Source: Acorus gramineus
Lineage: Eukaryota > Streptophyta > Magnoliopsida > Acorales > Acoraceae
Direction: 5' to 3'
NCBI GenBank assembly: GCA_030737835.1
Contig: CM060857.1
Coordinates: forward strand, 1,934,716-1,998,715
Length of the DNA stretch: 64,000 bases
The position numbers and the translations under genes were made by a program. Within the stretch, counting starts at the first letter, position 1; each line of letters begins with the position of its first letter. The notes under the pieces are model-generated. The model did no database searches. It worked only from the letters and a program-made list of their open reading frames with translations, and was not told the DNA's origin. Below are positions 36,493 to 46,950 of the stretch, in pieces.

Positions 36493-37184
36493 CTAATGGT
36501 ACAGTAGGTTGTAAGCAGGCAGGTCTTGAATTCGACGGATATCTTCTAAAGCAAGTTCCCTCTCTAACTGTGTCCTCGTTACTTGCAACACTTCCTACAT
36601 AACATGATCACTGACAATGAGAATACAAGTGCATAAATGCATAAGCAGGGGTGTGTGTGTGTGTGTGTGTGTCTACAAAACACGGACACTTCCCCGGAGG
36701 CCCCATAGCCGTGTAGCCGTGTCTGCCTTCATTTTGTCTTGGACACGCCTGGATACGGCCCAGCCAGTTTCAGCCCAAAAGTAAAAAAAAAAAAGAAGGC
36801 CCAAACATAGCCCACAAGTATTCAATCAATTTAAAACATAAACAACTCATTTAAACAAATTTTTTTTCTTAAGGTTAAAAAAAAATGATTTATTAATTTA
36901 AAACATTGATTTATAAAAACAGTGATTTATTGATTTAAAACAGTGATTTATAAAAACAGTAGTTTATTATTTAAAACAATGATTTATAAAAACAGTGATT
37001 TATTAGTTTATACAATTGGTTATAAATAGTGAATTAAATGAAATGTGTTTGTTTATATAAAATAGTGATACATATTTATTTATTATATTAATTTATTTGT
37101 TGCCATGTCCTAGCCGTATCCGTGTCCTATTTTTTCAAAAATTGCCGTGTCACCGTGTCCTGTGTCCATGTCCGTGCTTCATAG

Positions 37185-37222
<38 letters not shown>

Positions 37223-40200
37223 CTACATTAAATTGCATGTAGGAAGCACACATTGCTAGCCACTGAGCATCCATCATTTGGAAAGCTATACAATACAGCA
37301 CATCAAAGGCTTCTTCATCTTCTGCATCAGAATCCATGCACAAGCAGTGAGACAATAAAATCATAATGAAACTAAAAAGAGGAAGCTTATATACTCATTA
37401 CTCAAAGGTTATCTCACCTGATAGGATTCGTATGAAATTGAGCCCTGGAACAGATTTTGGTTTTTCTGGAAGAGAAAACAATATAAATTAAAACAGGTAG
37501 ATGCTATTAATTTTTTATTATTATTATTTTAAGGTGGGGGGGGGGGGGGGGGAGAGATCATGAAGAGGAAAAGATCTTGGATTCCCAGATTTTCAAAAAA
37601 GGAAGAAGAGAAATATTGGCATGGGAAACTTGAGGATCGTTTGTAGAACATGATACCTGAAGAGACAAATCTAAATGAGGCCAATATAGAATCGTCTACA
37701 AACTTGCTACAGATTCTACAGAGAATGAAAACAAACGCATACAAAAGTACACAAGACAAATGACGTTCCAAAAAAAGAGGAGAGAAATATTGGCATGGGA
37801 AACTCGAGGATCGCTTGTAGAACATGATACCTGAAGAGACAAATCTAAATGAGAAGAGAGGCAAATATAGAATCGTCTACAAACTTGCTACGGATTCTAC
37901 AGAGAATGAAAACAAACGCATACAAAAATACACAAGAAAAATGGAGCATGCCTGAATAACCTATCACATGTTCAATTACTAACCTGAGTACAGATCCAAC
38001 ATCTTAATCAGCATGAAAGTAACATTGATGCCAGCAACAGCAAATGGATATTCCCAAGCAGCTCGCATGCCTTCTTGCTTAAAGAGTAACCTTTGAAAGG
38101 AAGCCTTTATTTTTAAGATGCAGAGACCCGATCAGTAATCATAAATGGTATCTGGTTTGGCATTTTCTTGTCAATGCTTTCAATAGATCATTAATATTTG
38201 TCAAGGCCAACAGGATCGATAAGACATACCGGGTAAGTCCTAGCGAAAAACAATAGATTCTCAAGAGAAACAAATCCACAACCCCTGGGGAAAACAAAGA
38301 TGGTTTAAATAACTCAATAGATGTGTGTGTGTGTGTGTGTATGAACAGGAATGTGGCAAGTCTTGGACAATAAACATGGATTTTCTAACATTTAAAAGAA
38401 GGGTAAAACGTTGAAACCCGCAAACGTTGAAAACCTAAAGTTTTTGAAACCCGCAGAAGCACCCCCTGAAGTTGAAAAACATGCATTTACACCCCTTGTC
38501 GTTAGATTTTCCATTAAGATGAGACAAAAGTACTTTAAAATTACTATTTTAGCCCTTTAATTAATTTTATAAATACCCAAAAAAGAGCCAAATTAACTTT
38601 GAATATGATTTATAATTATTAATTACTACAATAATTAAATCTTCAAATACATTTGGATCATTTATTGTGAGAATTAACTCACACAATGGTTAATTAAAAG
38701 GTAAAAATACAATAATGATTTAACTAAAATAGGTAAAATCGTACTTTTGCTCTATTTTAACGGAAAATTTAACGGCAGGGGGTGTAAGTGCATGTTTTGA
38801 AACTTCAGAGGGTGTTTTTGTAGGTTTCAAAGACTTTAGGGGGTCCAAACGCAATTTACCCTTAAAAGAAACATTTAAAAAAAACTGAATAACTAGAATG
38901 AGCAACAAACATCACATGTTGTCCTCTACCACTTAATAACTAGAATGATGCACATGCATTAAAATGAAGAACTACATTTCAAAAAAGCTGACCGAAATTT
39001 ATAAAAACAGATGCATCCTCATATAGTGCAAATGCAGATAATTCAAGTGCAATGTCAACAAGACGACGACAAATTTATTAATTGAAGAATGTAGAGTGCA
39101 TCATCATAAACATGGTATAATAAGCCATCTGAGAGTAAAAGAAAAAAGAAAAAAGCACCTGAAGTCAGTTGATGGATTGGGTCCCTGCCACCCCATATCT
39201 TTCCACTGCTCTGAAATTAAGCCCTTAAGACTAATGTCTGGAAAGGCAGCATGCCATAAGGCTCTTAGAGCTTCCTGCTAACAATAAAGCATGATATGAT
39301 GGCAAGCTGGGACAATAGTATACTTCCATTAAAAATGGAACAATAAAGATGGATTGATTTTGATATAACAATTTCGGAATCTACATGAGAAAACTATAGG
39401 CAAAGTTCAATTTAATTTTTATCATCAGAGGAATGCCAAACACAAGCAACCATACATCTCAAATCATGAGCCAAGGATTCAATAATCAGTAAAATACTCA
39501 AATTGAATGTTTGGAGCTAGATTAAAGTGTTCTGTTCTGCAGCAGAACCCTGTCTATGATCAAACCAATTCAATGTACCGTTATGGAATATGCATTAAGG
39601 CTAAGTGGATCTTTTAATTTTTTGGACAAGGATAAATCATTTGAATTTTTACTTTTTTCTCCCCTGGACAATTGATATAATATCTCAAGCATCGAATGTA
39701 TTGACAAGGACTTCAATTATATATAACCATGTAGATAATCTTTGGCATGAATGATTCATGTATAACCACTGAAAAGTGCAGAAGGCACATGATGATTTTG
39801 CATTTTTTTTTCTTTTTGCTCTCTGTTGTTCATGTCAAACAACCATACATGTATGCATACATATGCACAAATACACAATGGGTGAGGATTTTAACATATA
39901 GGAACTATATAACTTATATCATTAGGGTGTGGGATTAGACTAACACAAAAGACAGAGTTCTATTTATGACAAATTTAGAACTTCTTCAAGCATATCGAAC
40001 ATTTTTCAATGACTTTTATACACTTAAAGGAATCACCAATGGACCTTGGGAGATAAAAAATTGTGTACCTGATGATCTGGTCGAGTTTCATCATAAGGTA
40101 CTTGTAAACGTTCTTGAAGCCTTTGTAATCTTTGTTCCTGTACAGGTGTAAATACCATATCCAATTTAAGACATAGGAGAGTTAAAGTGAAAATTGTATG

Positions 40201-43174
40201 CCTCCATTAACACACAAGTATGCAAGAGAGACAATGCACTGACTTCTAATTCAAATATGCATTCTAATATTTAAAAAGTTACTGCATGATTTTTTTCCTT
40301 TTATGAAACTAGTGTTTCACTAACAAAAGGGATGCCCTTACTCCCATTTCTTATGGTCTTGGATGATGAAGTCTATGATGATCAAGGAGGTATTACCATG
40401 AAATATGGACGGCATTCCAGCCTGGTTAGAAAAATGTTTCAAGAATCCTGTTTTAAAGGTGCTAATGCAGGTCATCCTAACTACTACTGTCTGGCACATC
40501 TGGACAGAAAGAAATTCACGCATTTTCAGGTCTGTCTCCACCCACAAAGTTGCCGTTCTGAGGAAAATTAACCACTCCATTCTCTCCAGGTTTTGATCCA
40601 TCAATCTTCATGCTGCTAATTCGCCTTTTGAGAAAATCAAAGAGAGATTGGGTGTTCAGATTGATGCAGTCAACAAAACAACCTCCTTGGTACACTGGCT
40701 TCCACCAGAAGTAGGTTGGCACAAATTAAATACGGATGTCTCTTTAGGGGATGATCGTGGTGGCTATGGTGCACTCATTCGTGACAACTCTTCAGAATTC
40801 ATTCAAGGAATTGCAGATTGCTCCAAACTTCCTTCAATCAATCTGCTTGAACTTCAAGCTATTGTTCAAGTTGTTAGGCTTGCAGTGGATATAGGAATTA
40901 GGAGATTATGGGTCGAATCAGATTCTACCACAGCTTTGGCATGGCTGAATGGGAAGGGTAACATCCCCTGGACAGCATTTAGGCTGATCAGAGAGTTAAA
41001 CTCCCTCCTCTCCAATTTGGTGGAATGGAAATGCTCTCACATTCATAGAGAGGGAAATTCCCCTGCTGATATGCTAGCTGCGCACCATTCTTTAATGGGT
41101 GAAGAGATTGTCCACCCTCATGACCTTTGGATGGAAATCAGAGAGGTTTTAGCTCAGGATAAGAATGTCGGGGCTTATACCTGAACTTGTACAAGATAAA
41201 CTTGTAAAGTTCCCCCCATGTACTTTTTTCTCCTTACTCTTTTTGTATTTATTCAGGTCTTCCAACTATCTTGGAGGGGAGAGGGGATGCATGTTGATTA
41301 AATTCGGCAATCCCTCCCTCTTGGAGATAGCCTTTCCAATGTATTTTGTGATCTTTGGAAGTCACAACATTGTAATTATTTGGTTACTTGTGGAATTAAT
41401 AGATCTTACCTTACCAATCAAAAAAAAAAAAAAAATTTATACAATGAAAGTAGAAAACTTTATAACAACAATATGATCTGGGAACTTATATTACTATCTA
41501 ATATGATAGACTAAAAGAGCCATAAACCTAAATCATTTCTTTTTTATGATAAAATTAATTTGCTTGGTAATAGAAAAACACACAACAAACTACCCTTGTC
41601 CAGTTAATGCCTCCAATGTTCAAATGTATCCGAATGGTGGACAGATTAAGATTTAAAACACCATTCTCATTATACTATAGATGGATTTTAAGCATTTTGT
41701 ACACATAAATGTCAGATAGGGAGCTGATGTAAGCCATACCATTAAAAATTCTATAACTTCCATGGTATATAATGTTTGGTTTCAACTGACACCAACAAGA
41801 AACTATCAACATTCCAACCTCAATGTTCTTAAAAGCTAAAATTTGGTGTTTGAATCATGAAGAGTAGAATCCATTGCCACCTACAACACTATCCATTTTT
41901 ATGCCTTTGCCATTAACAAGATGTAATATATTGAAACATATTTGACCGATTGAACATGATGCAGATGTGAAACAACCCCTCTGAGTTATTTTCACATGAT
42001 AATAAAACATATGCATATAAAGTTTGGAGTACATTCTGCAAGTTAAATATGATGGTGGAGATGTGCATATTGAATTTTACAAGATGTTGGATAACTTTTA
42101 AGTTGATGATTAAAAAATGGCCATGTACTTTTGTTTTGTTTTAGTGCTACTAATATCAATGGATCTGCTCCAAACAATGACATAAAATTATTTGGAGAAG
42201 GGCCTAACAATTTCTTAAGAATGAGCTTTACCACGAGAAATTTGTTTATACAATTTTGAGGAAAAAATCAATTTCATTGAACATCAAACTTACTTGAAGA
42301 GGGCTCAGAGGGTAATCAATCTTTTCACCACTTGTGTGTCTTTTATTGCTATTGCGGAAAAAGAGGCTCCCAAACCACGATCGTGGTCCAACCATAGCAT
42401 TAGCTGGGCTCCCAGAAACCACGAAACAATTCCTATAATTAGCATTGCTATAACAAGTTCTATATAATGAAAAATGTGAGAAATAAAAATAAGATACAAC
42501 CTTCAAAGCTCGAAATCTATTCCAATATGAATGAGCAAGGAATTAGAGGATATGCAAGAAGTTTGGCAATCTGCTAAAAATTTAGATACTACAAGCATCA
42601 ACCATATTGGATGATGCACATTTGACTGTACACAGACTCAGCATTTTGTGTCAAGCATCAGGGAGAATTGCATATAAAACTACCCAGAGGCTGATATACT
42701 GAGATTGTCTTTATACACAGACTCATCCAAAAAAGAAGAAAACTTGCAACAATGCGAACAATGTAGAGGAGGAAGAAGGGACAATGAGGGGTGAAGTAAG
42801 GTTACCCACTGAAGCATTGAGCCCACTGGGTGATTACATGAGCAAGATTGTGTGACCATGCCAATTCTTCATTTTTAATCTGTTCCTTCCAAAAGCCATC
42901 ATCCTCATCAACCTGTGCTACACAGAAAACTTATAAAGCTCAACAAAAGAGTCATATAAGAAGAGATGGTAGACATTATGTACAACTTCAAAGCATAGTT
43001 AAGGGCTAGATTATCAGCCAAGATCATCTTTTTGGGTTGGATGCGTTAAGATAATTCCTGGGGAGCTAAGTTGATTTGCTATACCCAATGTGAGGAGGAG
43101 GAGCAGAATGGGATGTATTTGTGCCTGTGACAGAAGCATCGACGCCGGAGTCTCCTCATCACTATCAACCCCAT
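36493..43174 (-). CDS. ELMO/CED-12 domain-containing protein
   Basis: Ten minus-strand exons join in phase: 43085-43174, 42806-42912, 42294-42459, 40069-40137, 39159-39274, 38230-38284, 37984-38104, 37418-37465, 37227-37321 and 36493-36594, giving 322 residues. The N-terminal 120 residues are variable. The ELMO region begins about RLQERLQVPYDETRPDHQ, then ALRALWHAAFPD, SEQWKDMGWQGPNPSTDFRG, GFVSLENLLFFARTYP, EYPFAVAGINVTFMLIKML, FDVLYCIAFQMMDAQWLA and a C-terminal LERELALEDIRRIQDLPAYN. Plant ELMO proteins are small relatives of animal Rac-GEF adaptors and arCOPs; their role in plants is poorly defined. The motif FRGGGF of relatives reads FRGCGF here. ATGs at 43294 and 43309 are in frame and would add 40-45 residues; 43174 has the better context (AGGACAATGG). 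Introns contain a LINE, a MITE and a tandem repeat. Confidence 0.9.
37608..37955. repeat. Two-copy tandem duplication, about 174-bp unit, in ELMO intron 7
   Basis: The block starting GAGAAATATTGGCATGGGAA at 37608 is repeated from 37782. The copies differ at several bases and by a short insertion (GAGAAGAGAGGC against GAGGCC). A run of G at about 37537-37551 lies just to the left. Confidence 0.9.
38401..38861. mobile_element. Mutator-type MITE in ELMO intron 5, perfect 9-bp TSD
   Basis: Begins GGGTAAAACG and ends ATTTACCC, with longer imperfect inverted ends (AACCCGCAGAAGCACCCCCT on the left against the complement of GGGGGTGTAAGTGCATG-type sequence on the right). It is flanked by TTAAAAGAA on both sides (38392-38400 and 38862-38870). 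It is 461 bases, A/T-rich and non-coding. The length and start of the ends resemble the 28103 element, but the sequence is a separate subfamily. Confidence 0.88.
40333..41435 (+). mobile_element. 5'-truncated LINE (RNase H end) in ELMO intron 3, antisense to the gene
   Basis: The plus-strand frame reads WHIWTERNSRIFRS (about 40483-40530), an in-frame TGA at 40594, then from 40648 a plant LINE RNase H-like domain: WHKLNTDVSLGDDRGGYGAL, LLELQAIVQVV, LWVESDSTTALAWLNG and HIHREGNSPADMLA, to a stop at 41182. The Asp-Glu-Asp-Asp pattern is recognisable. About 235 bases of 3' untranslated sequence and an A tract (about 41420-41435) follow. Reverse transcriptase and ORF1 are absent, as expected for 5' truncation during insertion. 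I could not define the target duplication. Not a host gene. Confidence 0.85.
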
Positions 43175-44689
43175 TGTCCTATCTCTTTGCACCTTGCCTA
43201 GACTGGTGGAAGTGAAAGTAATACAAACAGGTAGACAGATTGATAGGTAGGCAAATGAGGAGGAACATAAGGAGGAGTGAGGAGACAAAATCATTTGCCC
43301 CAGCAGCATGTGATGGGGGAAAATGCAGTCCGAGAATCACTCACTTGAGTGCTAATAATGAGGAGACGCGCGATGGGGGTAATGGTTGAATAGATGGAGA
43401 TGAACAACAAAAAGGACCGAAAAGAGAAAAAGAGAAAGATGAGATGGTGGAAATCAAAGGCTCATTTTTTCTTCTTCTTCCTTTTTTTTTCTCCCCCCAC
43501 CTTTTTTCCCCTCAACCATGTCTCTGCTCCGTAGCTATGTAACAACAACTCCAATTCTTTGATGAATGACAAGATGAGGCCCATAAGAGAAGGACAGACA
43601 GATAGAGCGTGACGAGTTCCTAACCATTCATCTCTCCGTTCGCTTCTTTTTGTTTCTTCTTGCATTCTTGCAGTGGTTGCAGGTTCTTCTCTTCTTCTTT
43701 TTGTTTTTTTGTTTTTTTTTTTTTTGGTTAACGGGAATTGGGGTGCATACTTTCGAAAAGAGGAAAGACGGGGGACAGACAAATAAGCTAGGACGGGAGA
43801 GAGATTGATTTCGTGGGGCCAACTCATAATTAATCAGATATAATCTGTTCTGTTTAGCCTAAAATAAAATATATTTATTTTTATAAATTATCGGAGGAGG
43901 ATGAGGCATGTAAATTTGTATCGTTACCTGACAAGAGGAAGAACAGCAGCAACAACAACAACGACGAGAGAGAGAGAGCCTGTGTGTTTTTGTATGTGCG
44001 TTCAACAGCTCATGAGAAACCAAATAATGAGGGATATATATCAAAATGTGCCGCCGTCGAGGCTAATGACATGCAACCGTGTGATCTTCCAATGCCTGTT
44101 TTCTTCTCATTTTTTTCCCTTTTACTTTTTTCTTTTTTAGTTTTGGGGGAACAGGGAGGAGGGTGGGTGGTAACAGGGAGGGAGGAGAAAGAAACAGCTG
44201 TGAAAAAGAGAAAGAGGGGAAGGGGCAACGGCCGACTTCCCTCTCACGCAACCCCATGAAATGAAATCCCTCTTCAACAAACATGCTCCACCAACCAATG
44301 CCTGCTTAAATCTCGCTATCGTCGACAAAAACAGAACCGAAACACGTATTTCCCCACCTTTTGATATATTCGCACGAGGAAAGATTAACGGTCCAATCTT
44401 CGGAATATCTGTTTGTAAATTTTCTCCTCTCATTTATCTGCGGATCATTCACGAGGCAGAACTCACACTCATATTTTTGGATTCGCATTTGCATACACTA
44501 ATACCATTTATTAAGCTAGATAGACAAAGTACTCCAAAAAAAATTCAACATATCAAGCAACTTAAACAATTTCACGTAATAAAGCGTGCATAAAACACAC
44601 ACCAGTGATTACACAACAAGAGTAATTTTTGTGCGTGAGGAGGATGAAGGAAAAATAAAAGAAAATTGGTGAAACTGGACTATATGGGA
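43175..44689. other. ELMO promoter side and EPF1 3' flank
   Basis: Upstream region of the ELMO gene and downstream region of EPF1. It contains purine/pyrimidine-rich stretches (43470-43500, 43680-43725) and a GAGAGA tract at 43966-43978. Overlapping low-complexity frames on both strands have no recognisable domain. No gene is supported. Confidence 0.4.
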
Positions 44690-45237
44690 TTATGGAACAG
44701 GGTAAGATTTGCTATGGCACATGCACTTATAAGCCATGGGGCACGTCTCAGCCTCTTCTAGTGACGCGCACACAAAGCTAACCATCACCAGTCGACACGG
44801 AGAGCATGATCCGCATGCATGCGAGCAGTCCGGCAGCCTTGATCCTGCTACCTGGAGTGTTTTAGGCCCCGCTGCATTCTTTTGTTGCCTCATCTCCACG
44901 TTCACACCTTTTCTCCCTATCCCACTTTCCATGGTTTTCGAGTGGGTTCGTTGATACCCGTTGTGATCTGCATTTCCGTTGAAAAAACAGACAAAAGCGC
45001 ATTAATACAGCGTGCATTTAGCGTGAGCATGTACTGATGTACACAAATAAGAGCCTCAGTGCCCTTGTTGTGCGATTTCATGAGAATATATGTACATGCA
45101 CTTTAGATATATAGGTGATCGGATAGAGAGGAGAACATACGACATCGACGGTGGTCAATATGTCTTGCCAGCATGACTGTCGGGAGCATAAGTAAGGTGA
45201 TGAGAAACAGCGCGAGCAAGCAACTGAAAAGTCTCAT
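44690..45237 (-). CDS. EPF1: EPIDERMAL PATTERNING FACTOR 1-type secreted peptide precursor
   Basis: Two minus-strand exons, 45141-45237 and 44690-44967, join in phase to give 124 residues. The first 24 residues (MRLFSCLLALFLITLLMLPT, then VMLA) are a signal peptide. A variable, partly basic propeptide follows (to about residue 70). The conserved mature domain is VAGSRLPDCSHACGSCSPC, then RLVMVSFVCASLEEAETCPM and AYKCMCHSKSYPVP, with eight cysteines in family spacing. The ending and the GSRLPDCSHACGSCSPC block match EPF1 rather than EPF2 or stomagen/EPFL9. EPF1 is released by stomatal precursors and acts through ERECTA-family kinases with TMM to enforce the one-cell spacing rule. The start codon is the first ATG after the GA-rich leader. 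The gene looks intact; the propeptide is somewhat longer than the 104-residue Arabidopsis precursor. Confidence 0.95.
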
Positions 45238-45276
45238 GGCACTGCCTTGGCACACTTGAGATGGGTTGGGACGATG

Positions 45277-45278
<2 letters not shown>

Positions 45279-45314
<36 letters not shown>

Positions 45315-45344
45315 CAAACACGAATGCCTGGGTGCCTGTATATA
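45279..45344 (-). promoter_or_regulatory. EPF1 core promoter: TATA box and (GA)17 leader
   Basis: TATATA lies at 45339-45344 (minus strand CTATATACAGG), about 102 bases upstream of the start codon. A perfect (TC)17 tract at 45279-45312, read as (GA)n on the minus strand, falls at or just after the expected transcription start. GA tracts in plant promoters and leaders can bind BBR/BPC factors; that link is inferred. Confidence 0.6.
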
Positions 45345-45877
45345 GTGGAGGACGAGTAGTACGTGAAGGCCTAAAAAGTTGGGAGTTGGAACTGTGTGTG
45401 AATGGGAGAGGCCGGGCATTGAAGCACATCACAGGACAGGAGGTGTGAGCGTGGTGCAAATGGCTTCACATGGAAGGAGAGAGTTGATCACAGGTCTCGT
45501 CGTGGCTTTGAGTTACCTCTTGAGTCCTGCATGAATTATGAACATACAAGCTGCGGTCAACTTAAATGCCCGGGCAAAATTCCTCTGTTCATATGACCGA
45601 TGAGTGATGCTACTATGTGACTTCCATTAATGCATCCTACGCATGCCGAATATTAATTGGATTCAACGGATTCTGGGCCTAGCCATGTTGAGCCTCAGAT
45701 AACCTCATACACTACGATAACCCAATGTATACTGCATTATCACAATATATATGATTATATCATATTGTATGAACTAATTTTTTTTTCTTTCATTTTTTTA
45801 AGGAAAACAAATACACTATAATATCCTAGCATATTTTCATTTCATACAACAATATATAATTCAATAGAAGAATATGA

Positions 45878-45911
<34 letters not shown>

Positions 45912-46950
45912 TGAATTGTAAATGGGGTGGACATTATTTTCCATGGAATTATTAGGGATAAGAGTATTGTTACACTCAGTTTTTTTCTAAGTTAAAAATA
46001 CAGTTCTATATATCACATTAGAAATCCAGTAAAACATATACCTCGTTAGATGTTGTATATACCTCATTAAATATTTTTTACACTTATTAAAAATGGATTT
46101 ATTCAACTCGAAAGAAAGCGATATGCACTTTTTATCAAAACACATACCTCATTAGATTATGTTTACTATTTTTTAAAAAATAAAAACATATAAGGTCTGA
46201 GTTTTAGTTGATGAATGTGATTGAGTCTAACATTTTTTCTATCTAAGAATGTGACGGCACTCTTAAATAAGTCTTATGGTCAGTGGCTCTTCTTCAGCCC
46301 ATCCATGCTTCTGGACAATGTGACCTTTAATATCTATGACCCATTTAACAATTTGGGATAATTGGATGATTACCCTGTAAAAAATTGTCTAATTATTAAA
46401 ATACTCAGCCTAAAATCATAATGGTCATATTACCCCTGCAAAAGTTACACGGTGAGCATTAGGTAGGATTCAAAGGTCACCACTTTAGGCTGACGTTTCA
46501 TTTCACTATTGATTGCATCAGATGATGCCTCAGATCATCCTTGTAAATGTGTTACGGAGTATGATATCCGATGTTATGATCTTGCTTTGGTTGGGCATCA
46601 ACCAGGGTGAAAGAGAATTTTATTTTTACAAACCTAGAGTTATAACGAAGCCTAAAATGCAGGAGTCCAACGAGTATGAACCAATTCTTTTTAGTGAAAA
46701 TCAATCAGAATTAAAGCTTTACACATCTTGCTGATAGACAGCAGTTTTTTTTTTTTTTTTGGTTTTGAGTTCAGGTAGCAACCAGAGACAACAAGTGAAT
46801 GGTCTTGAGTGACAAGATTTCCCAGAGAAGGAACATGTCACCTGTGTGCTCACATGCCACTAGACTCGCCTCTTCACATTCTATATATGCTATGCCAGCT
46901 CAGAAGCAGAGAAAACAAATGCAGAGGCCAATCACCACGAAGGTAACAAA
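45345..46950. other. EPF1 upstream region and spacer to the MAEA-like pseudogene
   Basis: The first several hundred bases are EPF1 upstream DNA. An (AAT)n microsatellite lies at about 45878-45910 and a family-A MITE at 45969-46231. No further gene is seen up to the pseudogene stop codon at 46951. Confidence 0.45.
45969..46231. repeat. MITE-like family A, copy 2
   Basis: Starts GTTACACTCAGT and ends ATTGAGTCTAAC, an inverted pair. The interior is collinear with 1401-1646 and includes CTTATTAAAAATGGATTTAT and AAGGTCTGAGTTTTAGTTG. No reading frame. Confidence 0.6.

Noticed and set aside
40332..40571. Plus-strand 79-residue frame at the LINE left edge
   Set aside because: The LINE coding frame here is another one (WHIWTERNSRIF); this is a shadow.
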